45,433 nucleotides of DNA from Spirulinaceae cyanobacterium SM2_1_0 (GTDB lineage: Bacteria; Cyanobacteriota; Cyanobacteriia; Cyanobacteriales; Spirulinaceae), in NCBI GenBank assembly GCA_012031265.1, contig JAAUTY010000037.1:1-45433 (forward strand). Reading direction: 5' to 3'. The notes beneath the pieces are model-generated. The model was not told the DNA's origin. It saw only the letters and a list, made by a program, of their open reading frames with translations, and ran no database searches. Positions 35,864 to 44,000 of this stretch are shown here, in pieces. Positions within the stretch are counted from its first letter, which is position 1. Each line of letters begins with the position of its first letter. Made by a program: the position numbers and the translations under genes.

Positions 35864-35963
35864 TACCGCTACGCGGAATTTTGAGTTTTGAGTGATGAGT
35901 GCAGACAATACGGGCATCCTACGGATCCTGAATGGGCATCTCATTTCCGCCGCCTTGTACTAG
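35860..35963 (-). repeat. MITE-like element, copy C
   Basis: A 104-bp element, complete at both ends: on the minus strand it runs from CTAGTACAAGGCGGCGG to CCGCGTAGCGGTACTAG, with imperfect terminal inverted repeats. The body matches copy B (ATGAGATGCCCATTCA, CCCGTATTG, CACTCA, ACTCAAAACTCAAAA). It gives the stop codon to the second glycosyltransferase gene and the last dozen codons to the small membrane protein at 35919. Confidence 0.85.
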
Positions 35964-36149
35964 GAGCGGAACAGCGACCACCAAGAGCTTCAGCAGCAGC
36001 GGCGCGAAGCACAGGCTCAGCAACAGGCAGATCAGGGCAATTGAGGCGGTGATCACTTTGACAATTTCTTCACGCGTGCTGAAGTTCAAAGCACAAGCAA
36101 AGGAAGCAAGGGCAACGCAAATCGCGAATGGCGCAAACATAGCTGGCAA
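35919..36149 (-). CDS. Small two-helix membrane protein with repeat-encoded C-terminus
   Basis: A 76-residue protein with two hydrophobic segments, residues 3-21 (AMFAPFAICVALASFACAL) and about 34-62 (TASIALICLLLSLCFAPLLLKLLVVAVPLL). They are separated by a short charged loop, FSTREEIVKV. This layout resembles a small conserved cyanobacterial membrane protein of about 65 residues, though I cannot name it with certainty. The last residues, VQGGGNEMPIQDP, are encoded by MITE-like copy C, which starts around the Leu-Val codons. The natural end was therefore probably near the Leu-Leu after VAVP. Function unknown. Confidence 0.6.
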   Translation of the reverse strand: MPAMFAPFAICVALASFACALNFSTREEIVKVITASIALICLLLSLCFAPLLLKLLVVAVPLLVQGGGNEMPIQDP

Positions 36150-36485
36150 CCTCTCAGAACACTAGGATGGTAGGTTGCGCGTTCCTTCGGTTTCCCTACT
36201 TCCGTCCCACCGAAGCGCTGACCAGATGGCTCAAGCGGGATGAACGATTTAATATTCTGTATCTATTGATACGAGTTTTTGCTCAGGCTGTCAACTGCTG
36301 AATTCATCAAACCTTGACACAGGCGCGCAGGAGGGGTTGAGTGAGGGCAATCGGCGCGCGATCGCACGAAAGTTGTGTCCTCGGTCACACATAATTGCGA
36401 TCGCATTCACATCGCACTTTGGGGACGATCACCTCGGCTCACGCCAAGATGCGGGATAGTGTATGGAACCGTTACTAGTAGTCCC
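36150..36485. other. Divergent spacer upstream of two small genes
   Basis: A 336-base spacer with no gene seen. It is AT-richer around 36245-36300 and carries HIP1 sites near 36359 and 36397. A plausible -10 (TATGGA at about 36463) lies just upstream of the ATG at 36486. Nothing else was recognised. Confidence 0.35.
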
Positions 36486-36698
36486 ATGCAGCCTACAGTC
36501 CAGCTTCTTCCTGGTGCCGTCGCCGAGATTTTGGCTTCAGCAAGCGAGAGTGGCAGAATTGACCTCTCAGACCGCTACGGTCTGATGGCGGCGGTTTTGG
36601 ACGAGTCCTTGGACGAGGAACAGATGCGAGCCATTAACCGTCTGCTGAGGGCGGTTGCCAAAGGGCGCATCCGCGTCCTTGACCAACTTGTCAGTTAG
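36486..36698 (+). CDS. Small conserved cyanobacterial protein, unknown function
   Basis: A 70-residue acidic, helical protein (MQPTVQLLPGAVAEILASASESGRIDLSDRYGLMAAVLDESLDEEQMRAINRLLRAV and a basic end). It resembles small conserved cyanobacterial proteins in which a LTLADRYGLMAA-like core precedes LDEEE-x-AIDRLLRA. I recognise the pattern but no assigned function. The ATG at 36486 is preferred; the frame is open upstream to 36375, but those residues look like spacer DNA. The DUF2949 gene follows in the same direction. Confidence 0.7.
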   Translation: MQPTVQLLPGAVAEILASASESGRIDLSDRYGLMAAVLDESLDEEQMRAINRLLRAVAKGRIRVLDQLVS

Positions 36699-36793
36699 CT
36701 CATTGGCTAATTTCAGCAATCCCTGCTTTTGAGCCGCACCTGCTCCCAAATTTCACCCCTCCTACTCACTGCTTACTGTTCCCTTGTTCGACG

Positions 36794-36988
36794 ATGACTA
36801 GCCTGATCGCCAAGCGTTTTCTCCAGTTTCTTCATGACGAGCTGGCCATTCCGGCTGACTCGCTCGCTGTCGCGCTGCGATCGCCAGAAGCATGGTCGCT
36901 CCATCAACTCCCCATAGTGCTCTGGCAATATGGTCTCGTTACGATCGAGCAGTTGGACTCCATGCTGGAGTGGTTGGAAACCGCTTAG
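36794..36988 (+). CDS. DUF2949 family protein
   Basis: A 64-residue protein of the DUF2949 family, found almost only in cyanobacteria. The family pattern is a helix RFLQFLHDELAIPADSLAVALR, then QLPIVLWQYGLVTIEQLDSMLEWLET at the C-terminus, which matches closely. No catalytic residues are known and the function is undescribed. It lies 95 bases after the other small cyanobacterial gene and converges on the kinase gene. Confidence 0.85.
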   Translation: MTSLIAKRFLQFLHDELAIPADSLAVALRSPEAWSLHQLPIVLWQYGLVTIEQLDSMLEWLETA

Positions 36989-37029
36989 AGTCTGGTGGCT
37001 CTGACTACAATCATCACGTGGGTTAGTGC

Positions 37030-38165
37030 TCAGCTTGCACACCCGCTTGTCAGAGGAAGTAGAACCTGGAAACAGCTTCCTTGACCCAGTTCCGACTCAA
37101 CCGCGATCACGCCACCATGCGCCTCAACAATGTAACGTGACAGATGCAAGCCGAGACCACTCCCTGCTTGCTTGTGCTTACCTTGTTGGAAGCGCTCGAA
37201 GAGACCGGGCAGATCATTGGGTTCGATCCCAGGCCCGGTGTCCACAATAGCGACGACCGCCCGCGACTCGTGAGCTTTGAGGCTGACGGTGATTTCACCC
37301 CCTTCAGTGAACTTGACAGCATTACCCAAAATATTGGTGAAGACGCGGTGGAGTTCGAGGCGATCGCCCGCAATCGCCACTTCAGCCTCGATCTGAGTAG
37401 CCAGTGTCAGCTTCTTTTTCGCCGCGAGCGCTCTAGCTCTTGCGCCACCTCGGCCAGGAGTTGTGAGAGCACGAGCGATTCAATGTTCAATACTTTCCGT
37501 CCGGCCTCGTAGCGATAGACCTCCAGGAGGGAGTTGACCATCGCCAGAAGATTGCGGTTGCTGCGCGCCATCACGGTGATTGCTTCTGCCATCGCTGGAG
37601 CAAGCGCCCCAAGCGCGCCTTGTTGGAACAGCGACAGCATCCGGTCAGCGGCAACCAAGGGCGTCCGCAGGTCATGGGTCAGCCGCGATACAAAGTCTTC
37701 ACGCTGGCGGGCGATCGCATCACGTTCATCAACGCTGTGCTTGAGTCTTAGGAGCGATCGCACTCGCGCCAGCAGTTCATCCACTTCCACAGGCTTGCGA
37801 ATGAAGTCGTCGGCACCACTGTCCAGGCCCTTCACGACACTGGCTTGGTCATAAGCCGTGATCAGCAAGATCGGAATGTAGGGCAAAGAAGCATCGTGGC
37901 GAATGTGTCGGGTGAGTTCGAAGCCATCCATGCCCGGCATCATCACATCCAGCAAGACGAGGTGAGGCGGGGAAGCGACCAAGGTGGTCAGCGCTGTCTG
38001 ACCATCTTCAGCCAGGACGCAGTGGTAACCATCTTCAGCCAGAATGCTTTGGATGAGAAACAGATTATCGGGCGAATCATCGACGACTAAAATGCGCTCG
38101 CCCGCTCCCGGCTCGCAATTCGGTGACGAGTTGAATGCAGGCACAACTGACATCTCCTCCAGCAT
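37030..38165 (-). pseudogene. REC-HisKA-HATPase hybrid kinase, split by a one-base frameshift
   Basis: A signalling kinase with an N-terminal receiver. The first frame (38165-37407) has REC motifs VVDDSPDN, the phospho-acceptor Asp in LVLLDVMMPGMDG, ITAYD and FIRKPVEVDEL. The HisKA H-box FVSRLTHDLRTPLVAADRM follows. It ends at ERSRRKRS. The next frame (to 37030) supplies the ATPase: N-box FTNILGNAVKFTEGG, VDTGPGIEPNDLPGLFERF and SGLGLHLSRYIVEAHGG. One G is missing in the CGCTCGCGGCG stretch around 37418-37426; restored, the protein is about 378 residues. It is divergent from pstS across a spacer with Pho boxes, but it lacks the membrane-sensor layout of SphS, so a phosphate role is not implied by its domains. 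Confidence 0.85.
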
Positions 38166-38532
38166 CGGCAGGCAGTTATCGATACTAATACGGGTGATGG
38201 TGCCTGCTCATCAGTCCGGCGACACAATCTCTGGCTAAGTCTAATCTGAGCCAGTTCTGCACTCGGACCAATATTGCCATTTGGTAACATTCCACACAGG
38301 CCGGGGCGCTCGGCCACCGTTTAATCCAAATTAATTTTGATGGCGGATTACCCTGCGATAACACCTTGCCTAGGGACAAGGCAAGCATATGCTTGTTTAT
38401 TGTTGCCGCTTCTTAACCTTTTCATTACCTCAAACTAACCAAAGACTAACCTTCTACCCCTAGCGTGTACAACAGGTATGCGCCTTTGCACCCGTTGTTC
38501 CAAGTTCTGTGAGATATAGGTGGAGTAGATAT
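38166..38532. other. Divergent regulatory spacer between the kinase and pstS
   Basis: 367 bases without a gene. Besides the Pho-box array it has an inverted repeat CTTGCC (38365-38370) / GGCAAG (38380-38385) that runs straight into the 14-bp palindrome CAAGCATATGCTTG (38382-38395). A -10-like TACAAC lies at 38467-38472, about 14 bases after the last Pho repeat. An SD-like GGTGGAG at about 38519-38525 precedes the pstS ATG. Confidence 0.6.
38412..38452 (+). promoter_or_regulatory. Pho-box array (four 8-bp repeats) controlling pstS
   Basis: Four octamers spaced by exactly three bases: CTTAACCT (38412-38419), CATTACCT (38423-38430), ACTAACCA (38434-38441) and ACTAACCT (38445-38452). The 11-bp period and the PyTTAAPyPyT-like sequence are those of the SphR/PhoB-binding Pho box described in cyanobacteria, which activates phosphate-starvation genes. 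It ends 80 bases before the pstS start, with a -10-like TACAAC at a suitable distance. This supports phosphate-starvation induction of pstS. Confidence 0.85.
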
Positions 38533-39648
38533 ATGCTTTCATTGACTCGTAAGAAGCGACCCGTATTCTTAGCATCCGTCGTTGCCCTGAGCGTCGCTGT
38601 GGCGTCGTGCAGCGGCAGCACCACGACCGACGGTGGTGATGAAGCTGCGACCGATGGCGGCGATGACACCGAAGTAGCTGCCGATGATGCTGGTAGCGGT
38701 GAGCGCATTTCCCTGATCGGCGCAGGTGCTAGCTTCCCAGCGCCGCTCTATCAGCGCTGGTTCTCGGAGTACAACAATGAGAACCCCAACATCGAAGTGA
38801 CCTATCAGTCCGTGGGTAGCGGTGCTGGTGTTGAGCAGTTCACAGCAGGTACGATTGACTTCGGTGCAAGCGACGTGGCGATGAAGGATGAAGAAATCGC
38901 TGCCGTTGATAGCGGTGTAGTGCTGCTGCCGATGACCGCCGGTGCGATCGTCCTTGCTTACAACCTGCCCGGTGTTGACGAACTGCGGCTGTCCCGTGAA
39001 GTCTACGTGGACATCCTGCTGGGCAACATCACCAACTGGAATGATCCGGCGATCGCCGCCATCAACGAAGGTGTCGAGATGCCTGACATGGAGATCACAG
39101 TGGTATACCGCTCTGATGGTAGCGGCACCACCGGCGTCTTCACCATGCACCTGAACACGATCAGCGACGAGTGGGCCGACAGCGTTGGCGAAGGCAAGAC
39201 CGTTGAGTGGCCGACTGGCGTTGGTGCCAAGGGCAACGAAGGCATCACGGCGCAAATCCTGCAAACCGAAGGCGCAATCGGCTACATCGAGTACGGCTAC
39301 GCCAAGCAGCAGGAAATTCCGGTTGCGAGCTTAGAGAACGCATCGGGCAACTACGTTGAGCCGAGCGTCGAAACGGCGGCAGCGACCCTCTCGGCTGTGG
39401 AACTGCCCGAGAACCTGCGCGCCTTCATCACCGACCCCGAGGGTGAAGAGTCCTATCCGATCGCGACCTACACCTGGATCATGGCTTACCAAGAGTACGA
39501 AGACGCTGCCAAGGCTGAAGCACTCAAGGAAGTTCTGACCTGGGCACTGAATGAAGGTCAAACCATGTCCGAGGAGCTGGGCTACATCCCGCTGCCGGAA
39601 AACGTGGTGGCTCGCGTTCAGGAAGCGGTTGACTCGATCAACGAGTAG
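38533..39648 (+). CDS. pstS: Phosphate-binding protein PstS/SphX (lipoprotein)
   Basis: Periplasmic phosphate-binding component of the Pst ABC importer. The 371-residue protein starts MLSLTRKKRPVFL. It has a signal peptide with a lipobox-like SVAVASC (Cys near residue 26) and then a low-complexity Thr/Gly/Asp linker. The binding domain shows the phosphate-contact motifs GAGASFPAPLYQRW, QSVGSGAGVEQF, DFGASDVAM and YRSDGSGTTGVFT. The ATG at 38533 is chosen because SD-like GGTGGAG precedes it and it opens the signal peptide; an upstream in-frame start at 38509 would add eight residues. No pstCAB follows: the gene ends in a strong terminator, as seen for stand-alone sphX-type genes. It is regulated by the Pho-box array upstream. 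Confidence 0.95.
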   Translation: MLSLTRKKRPVFLASVVALSVAVASCSGSTTTDGGDEAATDGGDDTEVAADDAGSGERISLIGAGASFPAPLYQRWFSEYNNENPNIEVTYQSVGSGAGVEQFTAGTIDFGASDVAMKDEEIAAVDSGVVLLPMTAGAIVLAYNLPGVDELRLSREVYVDILLGNITNWNDPAIAAINEGVEMPDMEITVVYRSDGSGTTGVFTMHLNTISDEWADSVGEGKTVEWPTGVGAKGNEGITAQILQTEGAIGYIEYGYAKQQEIPVASLENASGNYVEPSVETAAATLSAVELPENLRAFITDPEGEESYPIATYTWIMAYQEYEDAAKAEALKEVLTWALNEGQTMSEELGYIPLPENVVARVQEAVDSINE

Positions 39649-39692
39649 AGATTTGACGCTCTAGTTTCGCACAACTAGCTTAAGAGTCTTTT

Positions 39693-39720
39693 GGCGAGCC
39701 AGATTGGCTCGCCTTTTTTT
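39693..39720 (+). terminator. Strong intrinsic terminator after pstS
   Basis: GGCGAGCC (39693-39700), loop AGATT, GGCTCGCC (39706-39713), then seven T. It is a perfect 8-bp GC-rich stem and lies 45 bases after the pstS stop. It makes pstS a single-gene transcript. Confidence 0.93.
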
Positions 39721-39829
39721 GTGCCCTAGGGTACTGGACTGTTGGCGGGTGATGGAGGCTGTGAGCCTTGTGGGGGAGAGGTTTTGGGGATCACCGTGAA
39801 AACTATACCAAAAGCCTTGCTGTGCCAGG

Positions 39830-39851
39830 GGTTGGGCACAGCTATCACCGT
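39830..39851. repeat. Small hairpin upstream of cbiD
   Basis: CTGTGCC (39830-39836) and GGCACAG (39845-39851) form a 7-bp inverted repeat in the leader of cbiD. I looked for a cobalamin riboswitch here and did not find the conserved B12-box, so no regulatory role is claimed. Confidence 0.35.
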
Positions 39852-39927
39852 CTAGGCGTCCAGTGCCTGGGTGACGAGGCTTTAATGTACAATTGCTTCG
39901 CGATCGCTCCTCCCGCAATTCTCCAGC

Positions 39928-41004
39928 ATGGCTCGTACTGGCTACACGTTGCCCGTTTTCGCTGTCGCCGCCGCCAAGGCTGCTCTGCTGCACCTCCAAG
40001 GCGATGAGACACCCCTGACCGTCCGGCTGGATTTGTTGCCAGATGCCGCTGATATTCCCATTGAGCAGGTAGCGGGCCTGAACGTGACGAGTGCGCTGGC
40101 GATCGCCCGCAGCGACCCAGGCGACAATCTCGATCTGACCCGCGACACGCCGATCTGGGCTTGGGTGAATCTCGAACCCCGCCAGGGCGAGTCGTTGATT
40201 TTAACTGCCGGTGAGGGCGTGGGCAAACTGGCTTCTGGCGAACCAGCGATTTACGACTATGCAAGGCGTCTGTTTGCGGCGAATTTGTCCGCTTTGATTC
40301 CGGGCGATCGCACCCTCCGCGTCGCGATTATTTTGCCGGCCGGGCGTCAGCTTGCCCAGCGCACCTCAAATGAGGCCTTCGGTGTTTTAGAAGGGCTATC
40401 GCTACTGGGAACCAGCGGCATTTCCAAACCATTTTCGGTCGCTGAACATCTAGAGGATATTCGCCAAGATCTGCGAGCGAAAGTCGGCACGCAGTCGAAT
40501 CTGGTTTTTTGTATCGGGAGTCATGGGCTGCAAGTCGCGCAGCAACTGGAAATCCCTGCGGCGGCGATCGTGCAGACGGGCAATTGGCTGGGGGCGCTGC
40601 TTGTGGAGGCGGGGTTGCGCGGCGCGACTTCGGTATTACTGTTGGGTTACCAAGGCAAGTTGATCAAACTGGCTGGGGGCATTTTCAATACCTCTAGTCA
40701 TCTGGCGGACGGGAAGCTGGAAATTATCAGTGCGGCAACGCTGACCGTCAGCGACAATCTCGCGGCGGCGCGGACGGTACTCGCAGCCCCGACGGCTGAT
40801 GCGGCTTACCAGGCCCTCGTTAGTTGGAATTTGGCGCAACCAGTCTTCAATTACCTAGCGCAAAATATTACGACGAAAGCGCAAGCCTATGTTGCCAAAT
40901 ATGCCGATACAGCGCTGCCTGTGGGGGCGATTTTATTTGATCGCCAAGGGCAGATCATCGCTGAGCACACGTCGTACCTGGATAGCCTTACGCCTCGCCG
41001 CTAG
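39928..41004 (+). CDS. cbiD: Cobalt-precorrin-5B (C1)-methyltransferase
   Basis: SAM-dependent enzyme of the anaerobic (early cobalt insertion) cobalamin pathway that methylates C1 of the corrin ring. The 358-residue protein has the CbiD blocks SGYTLPVFAVAAAKAALL-like start (here RTGYTLPVF), LTAGEGVGKLASGEPAI, GTSGISKPFS, GNWLGALLVEAG, LLGYQGKLIKLAGGIFNTSSHLAD and ALPVGAILFDRQG. In most relatives the last-but-one block reads FHTHSHLAD, so Asn and Ser replace two histidines. Together with cobQ it shows a cobalamin- or pseudocobalamin-making organism. Confidence 0.93.
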   Translation: MARTGYTLPVFAVAAAKAALLHLQGDETPLTVRLDLLPDAADIPIEQVAGLNVTSALAIARSDPGDNLDLTRDTPIWAWVNLEPRQGESLILTAGEGVGKLASGEPAIYDYARRLFAANLSALIPGDRTLRVAIILPAGRQLAQRTSNEAFGVLEGLSLLGTSGISKPFSVAEHLEDIRQDLRAKVGTQSNLVFCIGSHGLQVAQQLEIPAAAIVQTGNWLGALLVEAGLRGATSVLLLGYQGKLIKLAGGIFNTSSHLADGKLEIISAATLTVSDNLAAARTVLAAPTADAAYQALVSWNLAQPVFNYLAQNITTKAQAYVAKYADTALPVGAILFDRQGQIIAEHTSYLDSLTPRR

Positions 41005-41033
41005 TGGGTTTCGGTCAGGCGATCGCCCCTGTC

Positions 41034-44000
41034 TCACTCACTACTGGCCTCCCAAGGGATCGCCGGGTCACGGGCAAGGTGCTGGGAGACTTCATAAGCG
41101 CCGTAGCGATTGAGGTGACTGGGATCGGAGAAAAAGGCGTGCTCAGTCTGCCAGTAGGTCGCGAGATCACGGAAGACCAGACCCTCAACCTGTTCCATGT
41201 GCTCGATGAAGGCGGCTTCGTGATCACGACGTACCGGGTCAAGGTATTCATCTGTGAGTGGCAAATTGACGAACACTAACTCGACACGCTGCTCATTGAG
41301 GTAAGTGGTCACCTCGCGAAGCGCCTGATACTGGCGGCCGCGCAAGCTGAATGCATCATAGTCACTGTCGTAAGCGCCGCTGACGCGAGCATGGGCACGG
41401 TAGTAGGTTTCGGGATTGAAGCGTGTGGCGATCGCCAAAAACCCGTCTAAATCAATCGGTTCGCGCTCGGTTTCTGCCAGTTCCGCCGCCGTCCTCGACT
41501 CAATCCCCGGCAAGGGCGCGAGGAAGCGCTGATGTAGCCACGACTTGAATGCTTGCCGTTGCGGATACAGCGCCGAAAACTCGCCCACCGCCTGACCAAA
41601 CCAGCGATTGAAGTCCGCATAGCCTTCACGGAAGCCCTGGGCTAGGCGGGCGGTGAGCGGCGGGCGACCGGTGGCATCAGGACGGCCTTGCCCCGGGAAC
41701 GACCCCGCTTCGAGGCGCTGGTAGCCTGGGGAGGCGGCGATCGCCTCGTAAGTCAGGTCGGGGCGGCCGCTGTTGAAGGCGCGCGCGCCATCCGCCCAGA
41801 TCACCAGCTCTGGCAACTGTTCGGGTCGCAGCAACCGCCGCAGCATCAGATCGACAATTTGCGCGGTCGCGCCGTTGATGCCAAAGTTGAAAATCTCCAC
41901 CTGTTGGTAACCCTGGGCGGCGATCGCCCGCTGCAAAACCAAGGGATCGATGCCGCGCAATGCTCGCGAGCTGCCGACAATCAGCACTTCCGGCGGCCCC
42001 TGCTGACGCAGGCGTTCTTGGTAGAGGGCGAGCTTCTCGTCCAGGAGCGAGTTATTGAAGCTGGGGTTTTGGGAGCGGGCTGAGGCGAGGATGGCGGCGG
42101 CGGCCGCTTCGCTCTCGCGACGATTGGGCGGAGTGGTTGTGAAGCGATCGCCCGCCCCTAGCTCCGGTGGCGTTGAGAATTGTCGTGCCTCAGCCGCTGA
42201 TTCTGCATCCGCTGCGTCTGGCTGTGTCACCATCACCGCCGCTGGTTGACGGGATGCCGTCTGCAAACGGCGACCCAGCATCCAGTCCACTTGTAGCGCT
42301 AGCAACAATCCCAGCACTGCCCACACCGCCGCGACCTTGAGCTGGCGCTCGTCGGCCCAGCGGCTGACGCGGGGTGGAGGCAACTGCGTCAGCTCATCGG
42401 CCGCCTTTGCTGGCACAAAGCAGCGCGTCCGACAGAGCCACTGTCGCACCCGTTCCCGCTCAGTCCGGGGCGCAGGAGCCGAAGCTCCAGCCTGATCAGA
42501 GGCCGCCGCCGCCGCCACTGCCGCCGCGAGCGGCATGGCGGCTGGTGTTGGTGGCAGCGGTGGCTCGACCGGCAAAGGCGTCACAGTTTTGGTCGGGGCT
42601 GGTGGGGTCAGCTCCAGGGCATAACTCCAGAGCGGTGCGGCTTGGCCTGCACGGCGGCCGTAGAGGCGCGCGCCCTGGAGATCGGGCAACTCGAGGGGGC
42701 GTAGTAGCTTCTCAATGCGGCTGACCACCTGTACTTGTGATGGGCAGACCAGCGCCTCAGTCATGATGTGGAGCAGCCCGTCCTTGATGCAGAGCTTGAC
42801 ACCAATGCCGCCCGTAGTCAGCCGCTCGTCGAGATTGGGATTGAGCAGGCGTTGGAGCAGAAAGCTGAGGGCTCCCAGATCCAGTTGGCGAGCGAGAGCG
42901 CTCGGTGTCGGCGCGCGATCGCCCTGTGTGGCAGCGGGCAGCTCGAGCCACTGTACCCAGACGGGAGCCTCTTTCAGGGCATTGGGTGCCAGGGTCTCAG
43001 CTTCTAGCTCCAGACTACGGACACCATAGACGGCGGCGGCAGCCAGACCCTGAGGAGCGATCGCCTGGAGTGCGGTGGTCAGCGCGGCAGTCGTGGACGG
43101 CTGCGGAGGGATTTCTTGGGGTAAACCCAGAGCCGAGCGCAGACTGCAAAAGAGGTGCAGGGTGCCTTCGATGGACGCAGCGCGGACTCGGACACCGCGC
43201 TCGCGCAGCGCCCGGTCGAGCAAACGTTCGAGGGCTTGGACATCCCCCCAGCGCGCCCAGTGATTGAGCATCGCCTTGGGGCTTGTGAGATCGACCTGGA
43301 GCACCCAGTCCGGTGTCGCCTCACCGCTGACTTGCAGGCGAATCGCGGCTTCTTTGAAGCCTTCCAGTTGCAGCTCGCGGAGCTGCCGAGCCAGGGGTTG
43401 AGCGATCAACGAGGCATCGGGACTGTAGGCACAGCTACAGATCACCCAGAGGCGCTTGATATCGGTAGCCCCTCCTGCTTCTGCCGAAGGCAGCTTCTGG
43501 GTCACGACGCGCACGCTGACCCCCAGAGGTGCGAGGGATTCACTCAAGTAACGGGCGATCGCTGCGGGTGAGTCGTCCCGACGGGCAGGCAGCTCGGCAG
43601 GGCTGAGCAGTGGCGGTGCGGTCACCGTCAGGGTCGCCGTGCTGCGCGGAGTGCGAGCGGTGTCGCTGGTTGCCAGAGCGGTGGCTGGAGTCGTCGCGGC
43701 GATCGCGGTTGAGGCAGTGAGCGGCGGTTGGGCACGGAGGCTGGCAAGATCAATGGGTTCAATCCAAGCCGGTCGCGACTCGCCAGGCAACCGACCATAG
43801 AGGACGACTTTGTAAACTGGCGCATCAGTCTTGCCAGCCAAGATGTCAAATTGTCCAGCCTCAGGCGATCGCAGCGCGCGAATCAGACGCGGCACAATCC
43901 GGTCGGCGAGGGGCAGCGGCGTGCCCTCACAGAGGACATGCAAATAGTTCCCGCGCAGGCGCAAGCGCAGGCGCAGCTTTGTGCCGGGGCCGGACTCGCT

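Noticed and set aside
37030-38165. Assigning the hybrid kinase as the SphS phosphate sensor because it is next to pstS
   Set aside because: It begins with a receiver domain and has no membrane or PAS sensor region, unlike SphS. Adjacency alone is not enough.
39721-39927. A cobalamin riboswitch before cbiD (and before cobQ)
   Set aside because: I looked for the conserved B12-box and the paired core and found only a short 7-bp hairpin.
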